Source: an uncultured Bacteroidales bacterium (GTDB lineage Bacteria > Bacteroidota > Bacteroidia > Bacteroidales > Muribaculaceae). From it: a stretch of 32,961 nt of DNA. Position numbers and translations under genes: made by a program. Each line of letters starts with the position of its first letter. The first letter of the stretch is position 1. Below are positions 1 to 7,995 of this stretch, one piece after another. Location: positions 1 to 32,961 of the forward strand of contig CADAAI010000027.1 in the NCBI GenBank assembly GCA_902785925.1, in the 5' to 3' direction. The notes under the pieces were generated by a model. That model had not been told where the DNA came from. It was given only the letters and a program-made list of their open reading frames with translations, and did no database searches.

Positions 1-72
1 CTCAATAGAAGACCAAGGGAAAAACTAAATTTCTCAACACCCAAGAAAGAGTTCTTCAAACATTTTGCCTAA
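1..72 (+). pseudogene. IS30-family transposase, C-terminal fragment cut by the window edge
   Basis: Frame 1 is open from the first base to TAA at 70-72 and ends in a motif of the form LNRRPREKLNFSTPKKEFF. This matches the conserved C-terminal end of IS30-family DDE transposases (LNxRPRKxLxxxTPxExF). Only the last 23 residues are present because the window begins inside the gene, so it need not be broken in the genome. The same sequence appears in reverse complement at the right end. The family call rests on this short motif alone. Confidence 0.7.
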
Positions 73-98
73 TTTTGCACTTGCCAGTTGACTCTACA
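1..98. repeat. Left copy of terminal inverted repeat (3' end of IS30-type element)
   Basis: Bases 1-98 are the reverse complement of about 32863-32960. Identity stops after the CTCTACA near base 98, which should be the outer edge of the insertion sequence. The non-coding tail after the transposase stop (about 73-97) would contain the terminal inverted repeat of the element. Target-site duplications cannot be seen because the other end of each element is missing. Confidence 0.85.
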
Positions 99-145
99 TC
101 ATGAGTGAAATTTAATGATTTGAATTCATTTCCTCAATTATTTTC

Positions 146-175
146 TTGTATGGATGTGTTTTTTTTGTAATTTTG
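146..175 (+). promoter_or_regulatory. Bacteroidetes-type promoter for the glycosyltransferase gene
   Basis: TTG at 146-148 and TAATTTTG at 168-175 are 19 nt apart and fit the TTG/TAnnTTTG consensus. Transcription should start near 182, giving a leader of about 54 nt before the ATG at 236. It lies just inside the IS boundary, so the IS did not remove it. Confidence 0.6.
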
Positions 176-235
176 TGGTTTTGAACTTATGACGTGCCAC
201 TAATTTGAACGTAGACTTGGATTAAGAAAAAAAAT

Positions 236-1198
236 ATGAACGTACACCCGGTTTTATATATTGTTGTACCGTGCTATAATGAGCAAGATGCATTGCCGCA
301 ATCGCATGATCGGCTCATGAAGATTGTTGACGAGATGATTGCTAATGGCGGCATTTCACAAGATAGTAAATTGCTCTACGTTGATGATGGATCACGCGAC
401 GACACATGGAAGATTGTTGACCGTTTTGCCAAGGAGTCATCGCGTGTTGCTGGTGTGAGATTGGCATGTAATAGTGGTCATCAAAATGCACTTGTGGCTG
501 GACTCGCTGCAGCAGTGGAGCGTTGCGACATTACTGTGAGTATCGATGCTGATTTGCAGGATGATATTAACGTTATTCCGCAAATGGTTGAGCGTTACAA
601 AGATGGCTGTGATATAGTGTTTGGAGTTCGTCGTGAACGCAAGACCGATTCATGGTTCAAGCGTACAACAGCAGCTATGTTCTATAAAATGATGAACCGT
701 CTAGGTGTAGATACCATTGACAATCATGCCGACTATCGCCTGATGAGTCGCAGGGCAGTGTTGGCTCTCCTTGATTACAAGGAGCGCAATCTTTTCATCC
801 GCGGCATTGTTACCCAACTAGGCTACAAGACTGATTGCGTTTATTACGATCGTTCGGCACGCATTGCAGGAGAGAGCAAGTATCCGCTCCGGAAGATGAT
901 GAACTTTGCCATCGATGGCATCACTTCGTTTAGTGTGAAGCCGGTTAGATTGGTATTTACTGTGGGAGTGGTGTTCTTGGTTATTGCGCTCATAATGTTA
1001 ATCTATGTCCTTACGGCTTATTTCATGGGGCGCGCTGTGACGGGTTGGCCATCACTTATCCTCTCGGTATGGCTTGTGGGTGCTTTTATTCTAATTGGAC
1101 TTGGCATCATTGGCGAGTATGTGGGAAAGATTTACACCGAGGTTAAGAACCGCCCGCGTTATAATATCGACTTAACCGTTGGATTTGATAATGAGTAA
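236..1198 (+). CDS. GT2 glycosyltransferase, CsbB/GtrB (DPM1-like) type
   Basis: This predicted membrane-anchored glycosyltransferase should move a sugar from a nucleotide donor onto undecaprenyl phosphate at the cytoplasmic face. The GT-A domain covers residues ~6-170, with VPCYNEQ near the start, YVDDGSRD near residue 48 and the metal-binding DADLQDD at 104-110. A GESKYPLRKM segment near 212 is typical of the DPM1/GtrB group. Two hydrophobic segments follow (~238-262 and ~271-295), giving the usual GtrB/CsbB architecture at a normal 320 residues. Its TAA overlaps the ATG of the YfhO gene by one base (TAATG), which implies translational coupling. The sugar is not readable from the sequence. 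The family call is firm; the partnership with YfhO is inferred from context. Confidence 0.9.
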   Translation: MNVHPVLYIVVPCYNEQDALPQSHDRLMKIVDEMIANGGISQDSKLLYVDDGSRDDTWKIVDRFAKESSRVAGVRLACNSGHQNALVAGLAAAVERCDITVSIDADLQDDINVIPQMVERYKDGCDIVFGVRRERKTDSWFKRTTAAMFYKMMNRLGVDTIDNHADYRLMSRRAVLALLDYKERNLFIRGIVTQLGYKTDCVYYDRSARIAGESKYPLRKMMNFAIDGITSFSVKPVRLVFTVGVVFLVIALIMLIYVLTAYFMGRAVTGWPSLILSVWLVGAFILIGLGIIGEYVGKIYTEVKNRPRYNIDLTVGFDNE

Positions 1199-3381
1199 TG
1201 AGAAAGCTGTTGTTTCTCACATTGTTCACACTGGCGATGGCTTTGCTGCCTGTACTGGCTTTTCGTGGTGACTTGTGGCTTTCAAGCGACTTTCTACATC
1301 AGGAGATATCCTTTATTCTCGAGACTAAACGCATGTTTGCTACCGGTGCTCCATGGTGGTCGTGGAACACTTATTTGGGCAGCGATTTTATAGGTTCTTA
1401 TGCGTTCTACACTCTTACTAGTCCTTTTGTGTGGATTAATTGTCTCTTACCAGAGTCTCTGCTTGAGGTAGGGATCGCTATAACTTTTGTACTCAAGTTT
1501 CTGTGCGTTGCATGGCTTTCTTTTGCTTATATTCATAAAATGGGTGTGAGTCAAGAAAACTCAGTGCTTGGGGCATTCCTCTTCACATTTTCCTCGTTTA
1601 ACATAGCTTCGCTCTATTATTATCACTTTTATGAGCCAATAATTGCGTTTCTGATTTTGCTCATCGCTATTGAACGATTATTGCGGTGTGAGAAATGGGG
1701 CATGACTGCAGTTGCGTTGTCTGCATTTGCAGTAACATTTGTGAATTTCTACTTTGCAATAGGATCCTTTATAGCAGCACTAATATATGTTTTTTTTAGA
1801 GCGTTTTCTTGCGAGATAAATTTCAGCATCAAAACTGCCATTAAAGGTCTTGCGGCAGTTGTTGTTGGCATTATTTTGTGCTCATTTTTGCTGTTGCCAA
1901 TATTTAACCAAATGCTTGTTACCACCCGTGCTGATGCCCAGAGTGCGTTTGATATAACAGCTATTCTGAATATTATTGAACGACTACGTACTCTTTTGAT
2001 GCCAAAGGTGGTGGAGGGCACAACGGCATTTGTCCCTAGAGGCTCTGCTTCCTATAGTAATGAGGCATGCATTGCCGTGTTCGGTTTGGCATTGGCTATT
2101 ATTTATGCGTGGCGTCATCGCGATTGGTTAGCTGCACTATTGGTGACTTTTTTAGTTCTATATCTCACACCATTAAATGGTGTGTTCACGCTGTTTACCA
2201 ATCCATTCTACACTCGTTGGGCCTATGCTTTTACTCTAATAATAGTTTTGTGCACTGTACGTGTGCTCGATGATAAAAAATCGCTAAAAAAAGGAGTGAT
2301 AGTCTATTCAATAATAGCATCAATAGTGGTTCTTGCGTTTACAGCGAAAGTGGTTTTCAGCGGTGGACTTAATATGCCTGGCCTAAGATTTTTTGCACAA
2401 ATTGCTCTGTTTTTTGTGGGTCTTATCGCATTGTTGCTTTGGTGTCATGTTAAGATTTCGACGCGCTGGCTCAAAGTGGGTGTTGTAGGGTGTGTGGTGG
2501 CTCAGATGTGGCTGTTCCTATTAAACTTGGCGGCAATTAATAATGGAGTTGATTCGCAGCGTTACGTGAGTTATGTATGTGACATCGAGAAAAGTTTATC
2601 ATCTGCTGTATATAATCGTGTTGACTTTCGGGGGCAAAAAAGTGATTTTCTTTCCTACAATTTAGGCTTGCTTCTCAACTATGCTAGTGTTGAGGGTTAT
2701 CACTCGGTTGTTGCTACTGGTGTAGATAGTCTTTTCAAGGTATCAACACGTGACAATTGGTCAAATAATAAACTACGTGCAAATGTCAATCAGGATGATT
2801 TCGACGAGTTGCTTTCAGTGCGTTACATTTACGATATTGACTCGGTAGGTAATGTGGCAAAACGCGATGCAGAGCGTTTTATTCCTTTTGGTTTTACTTA
2901 TGAGAGTTATATAACTCGCAGTGAATTTAATAAGGTGTTTGACGATACAACACGAAACCTGCCCAAACTCTTGTTGTCGCATCTTGTAATAGAAGATAAT
3001 GATGAAGCATCATTTAAAGAAGTATTGCGACACGGATATGTTGATAGTGTTGCAACAAGCAAAAATAGGGTGGTGGCAAATGAGTTCATTGGCAATTCAC
3101 GAGGGTATAAGTCGTTTGTGGATTTGGCAAAAAATGAGGTGCTTTTCTTTAGTGTACCTTTTGCTTGTGGCTTCACAGCGACTATTGATGGCAGTCCAAC
3201 AAATATTTATAAAGCAAACTTGTGCTTGCAAGCCTTGAAAGTTCCACAGGGAAAACACACAATCGTGGTGACTTATTTTCCTCCTGGCTTGAAAACTGGA
3301 GTTTGCATCAGTGTTATAGGGTTGTTGCTGCTTATGCTGATATTATGGTCCGATATGAGAGAAAAAAGGCGGAACCGATAG
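1198..3381 (+). CDS. YfhO-family polytopic membrane protein (putative GT-C glycosyltransferase)
   Basis: A 727-residue integral membrane protein with about a dozen hydrophobic helices in residues 1-450 and again at the C-terminus (~700-720), and a soluble stretch at ~460-690. The N-terminal region (SSDFLHQE near 30, then WWSWNTYLGSDF near 53) matches YfhO proteins, which use a lipid-linked sugar to glycosylate an acceptor outside the membrane. In Firmicutes, CsbB makes C55-P-GlcNAc and YfhO decorates lipoteichoic acid with it. Here the gene starts on the last base of the preceding CsbB-like gene. Bacteroidales are not known to make lipoteichoic acid, so the acceptor is unknown. The stop lies inside a hairpin shared with convergent pgk. 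Confidence 0.85.
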   Translation: MRKLLFLTLFTLAMALLPVLAFRGDLWLSSDFLHQEISFILETKRMFATGAPWWSWNTYLGSDFIGSYAFYTLTSPFVWINCLLPESLLEVGIAITFVLKFLCVAWLSFAYIHKMGVSQENSVLGAFLFTFSSFNIASLYYYHFYEPIIAFLILLIAIERLLRCEKWGMTAVALSAFAVTFVNFYFAIGSFIAALIYVFFRAFSCEINFSIKTAIKGLAAVVVGIILCSFLLLPIFNQMLVTTRADAQSAFDITAILNIIERLRTLLMPKVVEGTTAFVPRGSASYSNEACIAVFGLALAIIYAWRHRDWLAALLVTFLVLYLTPLNGVFTLFTNPFYTRWAYAFTLIIVLCTVRVLDDKKSLKKGVIVYSIIASIVVLAFTAKVVFSGGLNMPGLRFFAQIALFFVGLIALLLWCHVKISTRWLKVGVVGCVVAQMWLFLLNLAAINNGVDSQRYVSYVCDIEKSLSSAVYNRVDFRGQKSDFLSYNLGLLLNYASVEGYHSVVATGVDSLFKVSTRDNWSNNKLRANVNQDDFDELLSVRYIYDIDSVGNVAKRDAERFIPFGFTYESYITRSEFNKVFDDTTRNLPKLLLSHLVIEDNDEASFKEVLRHGYVDSVATSKNRVVANEFIGNSRGYKSFVDLAKNEVLFFSVPFACGFTATIDGSPTNIYKANLCLQALKVPQGKHTIVVTYFPPGLKTGVCISVIGLLLLMLILWSDMREKRRNR

Positions 3382-3395
3382 TTGGCTCCGCCTTT
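3365..3395. terminator. Bidirectional terminator between yfhO-like gene and pgk
   Basis: AAAGGCGGA (3365-3373) pairs with TCCGCCTTT (3387-3395) around a short loop with two further G-C pairs. Leftwards, the direction of pgk transcription, the stem is followed by a run of six T. Rightwards the T tract is weaker. The YfhO stop codon is within the hairpin. Confidence 0.75.
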
Positions 3396-3417
3396 AATTT
3401 ATCAATAATTGCAATGA

Positions 3418-4671
3418 TTACTCGCCCTTGATAGCTGCTACGCCAGGAAGGGTCTTGCCCTCAATAGCCTCGAGCATTGCACCGCCACCAGTTGATACGT
3501 AAGAAACTTGGTCGGCTAGACCAAATTTGTTGACAGCAGCAACCGAGTCGCCACCGCCTACGAGCGAATAGGCACCGTTCTTAGTTGCCTCGGCAACATA
3601 CTTTGCGATTTCACCGGTTCCTTTGGCAAAATTCTCAAATTCAAACACGCCTACAGGACCGTTCCATAGGATTGTCTTGCTCTTCATGATTATCTCTTTC
3701 CATAATGCGAGCGAAGCGGGGCTGGCATCCATGCCTTCCCATCCATCCTCAATGTTGTGTGTGTCAAAGATGCGTTGCTCAGTGTCATTGCTGAACTCAC
3801 GGCCTGCTACTGTGGCAACCGAAAGCTGCACATGGACACCTTTCTTTTTGGCTTCGGCAAGCACATTCAAAGCCTCGGGCATGAGGTCATCCTCATGGAG
3901 CGAATTGCCAATTCTGCCACCTTCGGCTTTGAAGAATGTGAATCCCATGCCACCACCAATGATGAGGTTATCAACCTTGTCGAGTAAGTTCTTTATAACA
4001 GCAAGTTTTGACGAAACCTTGCTGCCGCCAATGATGGCGGTGAAGGGGTGTTGAGCATTCTTGAGCACATTGTCAATGGCGGTGACCTCTTTTTCCATGA
4101 GCAGACCGAGCATCTTGTTATCATCGTCAAAATAGTCGGCAATTACAGCGGTCGATGCGTGACGACGGTGAGCGGTTCCAAAAGCATCGTTCACATAGCA
4201 GTCGGCATAGCTGGCGAGTGTCTTTGCAAACTCTGCCTGACGGGTCTTCATTTCTTTTTTGGCATCGTTATAAGCAGGATCATCCTTATCTATTCCCACA
4301 GGTTTGCCTTCCTCTTCTGGATAGAAGCGAAGGTTCTCGAGCAGAAGCACCTCACCAGGCTTTAGATCTGCAGCTACGTCGCCAGCCTTGGCGCAGTCGG
4401 GAGCAAATTTTACTTTTGTGCCTAGGGCAGCAGCAACAGCGTCAACAATCTGGCTCAGCGAGAGCTTTGGGTTTACCTTGCCTTTGGGTTTGCCCATGTG
4501 CGACATAACCACAAGACTTCCGCCGTCAGCGAGTATCTTCTTCAAGGTGGGAAGAGCTCCGCGAATGCGGGTGTCGTCGGTTATCTTACCTTCTTCGTTC
4601 AAGGGAACGTTGAAATCAACACGTACTATTGCCTTCTTGCCGGCAAACTTGTAATCATTAAAATTAGCCAT
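3418..4671 (-). CDS. pgk: Phosphoglycerate kinase
   Basis: Glycolytic enzyme converting 1,3-bisphosphoglycerate and ADP to 3-phosphoglycerate and ATP in the cytosol. It is full length at 417 residues. Visible landmarks are VDFNVPLN near residue 19 with the substrate-binding Arg close by, SHMGKPKGK near 58, [46 protein letters not shown] and the nucleotide-binding GGGDSVAAV near the C-terminus. No conserved block is missing. It appears monocistronic: a TAnnTTTG promoter lies 44 nt upstream and a strong hairpin terminator follows. The start [20 protein letters not shown] matches the family length. Confidence 0.98.
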   Translation of the reverse strand: MANFNDYKFAGKKAIVRVDFNVPLNEEGKITDDTRIRGALPTLKKILADGGSLVVMSHMGKPKGKVNPKLSLSQIVDAVAAALGTKVKFAPDCAKAGDVAADLKPGEVLLLENLRFYPEEEGKPVGIDKDDPAYNDAKKEMKTRQAEFAKTLASYADCYVNDAFGTAHRRHASTAVIADYFDDDNKMLGLLMEKEVTAIDNVLKNAQHPFTAIIGGSKVSSKLAVIKNLLDKVDNLIIGGGMGFTFFKAEGGRIGNSLHEDDLMPEALNVLAEAKKKGVHVQLSVATVAGREFSNDTEQRIFDTHNIEDGWEGMDASPASLALWKEIIMKSKTILWNGPVGVFEFENFAKGTGEIAKYVAEATKNGAYSLVGGGDSVAAVNKFGLADQVSYVSTGGGAMLEAIEGKTLPGVAAIKGE

Positions 4672-4714
4672 GATTTTTTGTGATTTAATTATTACCTAAA
4701 TATGTTTCTGGGCG

Positions 4715-4746
4715 CAAAGATAACAAAAACTCATGAATTATGCCAA
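4715..4746 (-). promoter_or_regulatory. Promoter of pgk
   Basis: On the minus strand TATCTTTG (4722-4715) fits TAnnTTTG, and TTG at 4746-4744 sits 21 nt upstream. The predicted start is near 4708, leaving a leader of about 37 nt. Confidence 0.6.
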
Positions 4747-4848
4747 TGAAAACTGTTTTTATGATAACATATGATTGTTTGTGATAGTTGGCTTGTTAAT
4801 TTTTGCTAAAATAATTGCAACAGAATGACTGATTGTCCACAAAAGTAC

Positions 4849-4856
4849 TAATTTTG
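4849..4856 (+). promoter_or_regulatory. -7 box of the tmRNA promoter
   Basis: TAATTTTG fits the Bacteroidetes -7 consensus. No convincing TTG lies 19-21 nt upstream. Transcription near 4862 would leave about 18 nt to be trimmed by RNase P before the mature 5' end. Confidence 0.5.
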
Positions 4857-4880
4857 CAGCCGCTTTAGTCGCGACACATT

Positions 4881-5280
4881 GGGGCTGACTTGGCTTTGAC
4901 AGCGTGTTGAGGTGGTAAGTAAGCATGCAGAGTGACGATACCTGTGCTCTTTAAATTCATGGCATCTTAAACTTTAATTGGCGAGAATAACTACGCTCTT
5001 GCTGCTTGATCGAAGTACAGTAGATCAGCTTAATCTCTACCCAAGGAGGTAGAGACAAGACATCACCCAGCGGCCCTTGCTCCGAGGCTTGTTGAAACGG
5101 TGGTGCTAGCATATCGGGGATAGAGGTTGAATTGTCTCGTTTCAATCTTGATATTTAGAGACTAAGCTCTCGGTTGGTGGTCTTGAGCCTGCCGTGAGTC
5201 GAAAACCAAGTCAACGACTAAGCATGTAGAAAGCTTATTAGTTCCGCGTTTGGACGAGGGTTCAAACCCCTCCAGCTCCA
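4881..5280 (+). ncRNA. ssrA: tmRNA (transfer-messenger RNA)
   Basis: The RNA rescues stalled ribosomes and tags the unfinished protein for degradation, together with SmpB (16570-17022 here). The 5' end GGGGCTG (4881-4887) pairs with CAGCTCC (5273-5279) to form the acceptor stem, and GGTTCAAACC near 5260 is the T arm. The tag frame starts at GGC 4980 and ends at TGA 5007-5009, reading GENNYALAA; the final ALAA is the usual proteolysis signal. CCA is not encoded, because the discriminator A5280 is followed by CAAAA, so CCA must be added after processing. Length is about 400 nt. Pairing and tag are directly visible, so the call is firm; both ends are accurate to a few bases. Confidence 0.95.
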
Positions 5281-5286
5281 CAAAAG

Positions 5287-5329
5287 AAAGAATCGCAAGT
5301 TGCTTTTGAAGAGTCACTTGCGATTCTTT
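5287..5329. terminator. Terminator between convergent ssrA and prfA
   Basis: AAAGAATCGCAAGT (5287-5300) pairs perfectly with ACTTGCGATTCTTT (5316-5329) around a 15-nt loop. A T-rich run follows rightwards, and the A-rich flank gives a T run leftwards, so it can serve both genes. Confidence 0.8.
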
Positions 5330-5347
5330 TATTTGTTTGTTGTGCTA

Positions 5348-6457
5348 TTAAAGTTCGGCCTCTTTTAGTTTCTCGGCATTCTCGGCAACTATTAGGTGGT
5401 CGATGCAATCTTGGATGTCTCCGTCCATGAAAGCTGGTAGGTTATAGATAGTGTAGCCAATGCGGTGGTCTGTGATGCGCCCTTGAGGATAATTATATGT
5501 GCGAATTTTTGCTGAGCGGTCGCCGGTGCTCACAAGGGTCTTGCGGCGGCTGGCGATATCGTCAACATACTTCTGATGCTCCTTATCATATATGAAAGTG
5601 CGCAGACGGGCTAGGGCACGTTCTTTGTTCTTGGGTTGGTCACGCGTCTCGGTACACTCAATGAGGATTTCCTGCTCCTCACCAGTGTTAGGGTTGGTCC
5701 ACATGTAGCGCAATCGCACACCCGAGTTCACCTTATTAACGTTTTGACCTCCAGCACCACTTGAGCGGAAGGTGTCCCACTTTATCTCGCCTTCGTTGAT
5801 TTCTATATCAAAAGGCTCTGCCTCGGGAAGTATAGCTACCGAAGCTGCCGAAGTGTGTACTCGACCCTGGGTCTCAGTCACAGGAACACGTTGCACGCGG
5901 TGCACACCACTCTCATATTTGAGCGTTCCATATACACCATTGCCAGTTACACTGAACACAATCTCCTTATATCCGCCGGCAGCACCTTCGCTGCAACTTG
6001 ACATCTCGATTTTCCAACCTTTATTCTCACAATAGCGTGTGTACATGCGGGCCAGGTCTCCTGCAAAGAGGGCTGCCTCATCTCCTCCTGTGCCGCCACG
6101 AATCTCGATAATTGCGTTTTTTGAGTCTTCTGGGTCTTCGGGGATAAGTAGCAACTTGATTTTTTCCTCAAGTTTGGGTAGCTCTTCTTGGTTGGTGTCG
6201 ATTTCCTCACGTGCCATCGCTCTGAGCTCTTCATCATTTTCGCTGGAGAGCAACTCTTTTGCATCCTCAATGTCCTGAACCATTTTCTTGTATTCATGTG
6301 TCACATTGAGTAGATTCTCAAGGCTTTTGTACTCCTTGCTGAGTTTCACGTAGCGCTTTTGGTCGGCAATGACCGATGGGTCGGTAATCAAGGTCTGAAT
6401 TTCCTCAAACCGTGCGTCAAGTCCTTCCAAGCGCTCGAGTAATGTATTGTTTGCCAT
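5348..6457 (-). CDS. prfA: Peptide chain release factor 1
   Basis: Recognises UAA and UAG stop codons and releases the finished peptide. The 369-residue protein has the catalytic GGQ at 236-238 within SGAGGQNVNK and the codon-recognition PxT motif as PVT at 192-194 (RVPVTETQGR). RF2 would have SPF at that position and a programmed frameshift, and neither is present. GGTGGDEAALFA near residue 121 is the usual domain 2 start. It is convergent with tmRNA across a shared terminator. A promoter with good spacing lies just upstream. Start MANNTLLERLEGLDARF is typical. Confidence 0.97.
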   Translation of the reverse strand: MANNTLLERLEGLDARFEEIQTLITDPSVIADQKRYVKLSKEYKSLENLLNVTHEYKKMVQDIEDAKELLSSENDEELRAMAREEIDTNQEELPKLEEKIKLLLIPEDPEDSKNAIIEIRGGTGGDEAALFAGDLARMYTRYCENKGWKIEMSSCSEGAAGGYKEIVFSVTGNGVYGTLKYESGVHRVQRVPVTETQGRVHTSAASVAILPEAEPFDIEINEGEIKWDTFRSSGAGGQNVNKVNSGVRLRYMWTNPNTGEEQEILIECTETRDQPKNKERALARLRTFIYDKEHQKYVDDIASRRKTLVSTGDRSAKIRTYNYPQGRITDHRIGYTIYNLPAFMDGDIQDCIDHLIVAENAEKLKEAEL

Positions 6458-6480
6458 ATCTGTCTTTTCAAATTTGGGTG

Positions 6481-6511
6481 CAAAGGTAGCAAATTATTAC
6501 GAATGAATCAA
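6481..6511 (-). promoter_or_regulatory. Promoter of prfA
   Basis: Minus-strand TACCTTTG (6488-6481) with TTG (6511-6509) 20 nt upstream is an ideal Bacteroidetes promoter. The predicted leader is under 20 nt. Confidence 0.65.
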
Positions 6512-6679
6512 AAAACAGTAAGTATAATGTGGTCTCTCTAAATCCAACGATCATAACAATGTGTTCGTTCAAAAAAACAGCGATTATTATTTCATATGTG
6601 GGCCTTGATTCCCTTATAAAAAACCGAGACATATTTCAAAAAAAATGCTAAAATCAATACAACTTATAATTAAATGTGC

Positions 6680-6687
6680 TATATTTG
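6680..6687 (+). promoter_or_regulatory. -7 box upstream of the YtxH operon
   Basis: TATATTTG matches TAnnTTTG, 52 nt before the ATG at 6739. No clear TTG lies at the expected distance. The 281 bases between prfA and this operon (6458-6738) hold the two divergent promoters and otherwise AT-rich sequence in which I see nothing more. Confidence 0.5.
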
Positions 6688-6738
6688 TAATCGCTAAACG
6701 CAACGATTTATTTATTAACCCTCAAAATAAGTAGAAAA

Positions 6739-6939
6739 ATGAAACCAATTCACATCATTTTAGCAGTATTGAGCGGAGCTCTTGCAGGCGCCGCTGTAGG
6801 TTTGCTCTTCGCTCCCGCCAAGGGTGTCGACACTCGCAATAAGATTGCTGAGATTCTCAAGAAGAATGGCATTAACCTCAAAGACACTGAGATGGACGAG
6901 CTCATCGATGATATCACCAAGGAAATCAAAGAAGAGTAA
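6739..6939 (+). CDS. YtxH-like small membrane-associated protein, copy 1
   Basis: A 66-residue protein with one N-terminal hydrophobic segment (~5-26) containing GALAGAAVGLLFAPAKG, the signature of YtxH-like (gas-vesicle-protein-like) proteins. A charged amphipathic tail follows, with ILKKNGINLKDTEMDELIDDI. YtxH homologues are stress-linked in Bacillus, but their molecular role is unclear. The next gene is a paralogue with the same layout, so the pair probably arose by tandem duplication. It opens a likely four-gene operon ahead of an ECF sigma factor. No Shine-Dalgarno is evident, as usual in Bacteroidetes. Confidence 0.8.
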   Translation: MKPIHIILAVLSGALAGAAVGLLFAPAKGVDTRNKIAEILKKNGINLKDTEMDELIDDITKEIKEE

Positions 6940-6999
6940 TAAGCGTTCTGTAATTAATTAACTTGAATTTATAAATCAACGAATAAATATTTTTTTCTT

Positions 7000-7206
7000 A
7001 TGAGAGACATGAAATCACTTAGCCTGCTTTATGCTTTCATTGGCGGCGCTATCTTGGGTGCTGGCTTGGCACTGCTTTATGCTCCCGAGAGTGGCAAGGA
7101 CCTTAGAGTTCGCATCAAAGAGTTGCTCAAGAAGAAAGGTATAGACTTTAGCGATGATGAGGTAGAGCAGCTGGTAAATCAGATAAGCGCACAAATTGAG
7201 CAATAA
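7000..7206 (+). CDS. YtxH-like small membrane-associated protein, copy 2
   Basis: A 68-residue paralogue of the preceding gene. It has a hydrophobic segment (~8-27) with GGAILGAGLALLYAPESGKDLR, then a charged helix ending LLKKKGIDFSDDEVEQLVNQI, which aligns with LKKNGINLKDTEMDELIDDI of copy 1. The core A-P-x-x-G after the membrane helix is the YtxH hallmark. An alternative ATG lies three codons in (7009). A strong intercistronic hairpin follows at 7219-7286 and may separate expression of the YtxH pair from the two downstream genes. Function is not known. Confidence 0.8.
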   Translation: MRDMKSLSLLYAFIGGAILGAGLALLYAPESGKDLRVRIKELLKKKGIDFSDDEVEQLVNQISAQIEQ

Positions 7207-7218
7207 TAAGCAGCATTG

Positions 7219-7286
7219 ACAATCAAGCTACACACACTCTGCGCCTGATGATATGTTTCCGACGTGGAATTGTGTGGCTTGATTGT
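7219..7286 (+). promoter_or_regulatory. Long intercistronic stem-loop
   Basis: ACAATCAAGCTACACA (7219-7234) pairs with TGTGTGGCTTGATTGT (7271-7286): 16 pairs including one G-U, with a 36-nt loop. No T tract follows, so it is more likely an mRNA-stability or partial attenuation element than a full terminator. Confidence 0.6.
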
Positions 7287-7306
7287 AAATTTAAATATAA
7301 CTTGTG

Positions 7307-7648
7307 ATGGACGAGAAATATAAACATCTTATTGACAGCATTAAGCAAAGTGCTAAGGTGGAGTTGGAATACTCTAAGCTAACTTTGGCTGAGAAGTTGT
7401 CGATTCTTCTTTCAAGGGGCATTATTGTGCTGGTCTTGATCATTTTTGCAGCTTGTGCTCTGTTCTTGCTGGAATGGGGACTCACACACTGGCTCGTTCA
7501 GTTGACTGGCAGCCTTTGGATTGGAGTGCTTGTCTCTTTGGCTGTACTCCTGCTCATCCTGATTGTCCTCTTTGGCTATCGCAAGCAATTGGTAATTAAT
7601 CCTGTGACACGTTTTGTCACCAAACTGTTGTTGAACCCCGAAGAATAA
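7307..7648 (+). CDS. Holin-III-like (phage holin superfamily / DUF1469-type) membrane protein
   Basis: I start at ATG 7307 instead of the in-frame GTG at 7304, giving 113 residues. The order is a charged amphipathic N-terminus (~1-30, KYKHLIDSIKQSAKVELEY), two long hydrophobic helices (~35-60 and ~68-92) and a short basic C-terminus. This is the layout of small two-helix proteins annotated as phage holin family in Bacteroidetes. No phage gene is nearby, and the context (YtxH pair before, sigma factor after) argues for a resident envelope protein. The family assignment comes from topology and context, not from a diagnostic motif. Confidence 0.6.
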   Translation: MDEKYKHLIDSIKQSAKVELEYSKLTLAEKLSILLSRGIIVLVLIIFAACALFLLEWGLTHWLVQLTGSLWIGVLVSLAVLLLILIVLFGYRKQLVINPVTRFVTKLLLNPEE

Positions 7649-7655
7649 TTAGAGT

Positions 7656-7979
7656 ATGAGCAACGAAATGGCACAATCAACCAACCAGCAGGCAACTATG
7701 CCTGCTAACACTAGTAGTTCACAGCAGCAGTGGAAGGGGTTAACAATGGATGAACTCAAAATGCGGCGCGCTAAGCAACTTGTGCTGCGTGAGGTGAACC
7801 GTGCATCATTAAGTTATCAGCTTAATAACGCTCGCGACAATGTGTCACAAAATGGTATACGTGGACTACTCTTCAGTGACAAGGCTATTACTGGACTTAA
7901 GAAGGCCGACTACGCTTTTCTCGGATACAAAGCACTGGCACTGCTAATCAAATTGTATACTCGCCGTCGTCGTAGCTGA
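7656..7979 (+). CDS. Small basic protein of unknown function
   Basis: I do not recognise this 107-residue protein. It starts 7 nt after the holin-like gene, so it is almost certainly co-transcribed. Residues 1-25 are Gln/Ser/Thr-rich and probably disordered. The middle (~29-60, MDELKMRRAKQLVLREVNRASLSYQL) is a charged, helix-prone segment. Residues ~65-100 contain a weakly hydrophobic stretch (ADYAFLGYKALALLIKLY) and the protein ends in RRRRS. That suggests a peripheral membrane protein working with its upstream neighbour, which is inference only. Confidence 0.7.
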   Translation: MSNEMAQSTNQQATMPANTSSSQQQWKGLTMDELKMRRAKQLVLREVNRASLSYQLNNARDNVSQNGIRGLLFSDKAITGLKKADYAFLGYKALALLIKLYTRRRRS

Positions 7980-7995
7980 ACGTTACAATTTGAAT

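Noticed and set aside
4957..5145. Open frame of 62 codons on the minus strand
   Set aside because: It lies entirely within the tmRNA gene, opposite its tag region, and has no recognisable protein features.
7307..7648. Prophage lysis gene (holin)
   Set aside because: No endolysin, spanin or other phage gene is near; the neighbours are YtxH proteins and a sigma factor.
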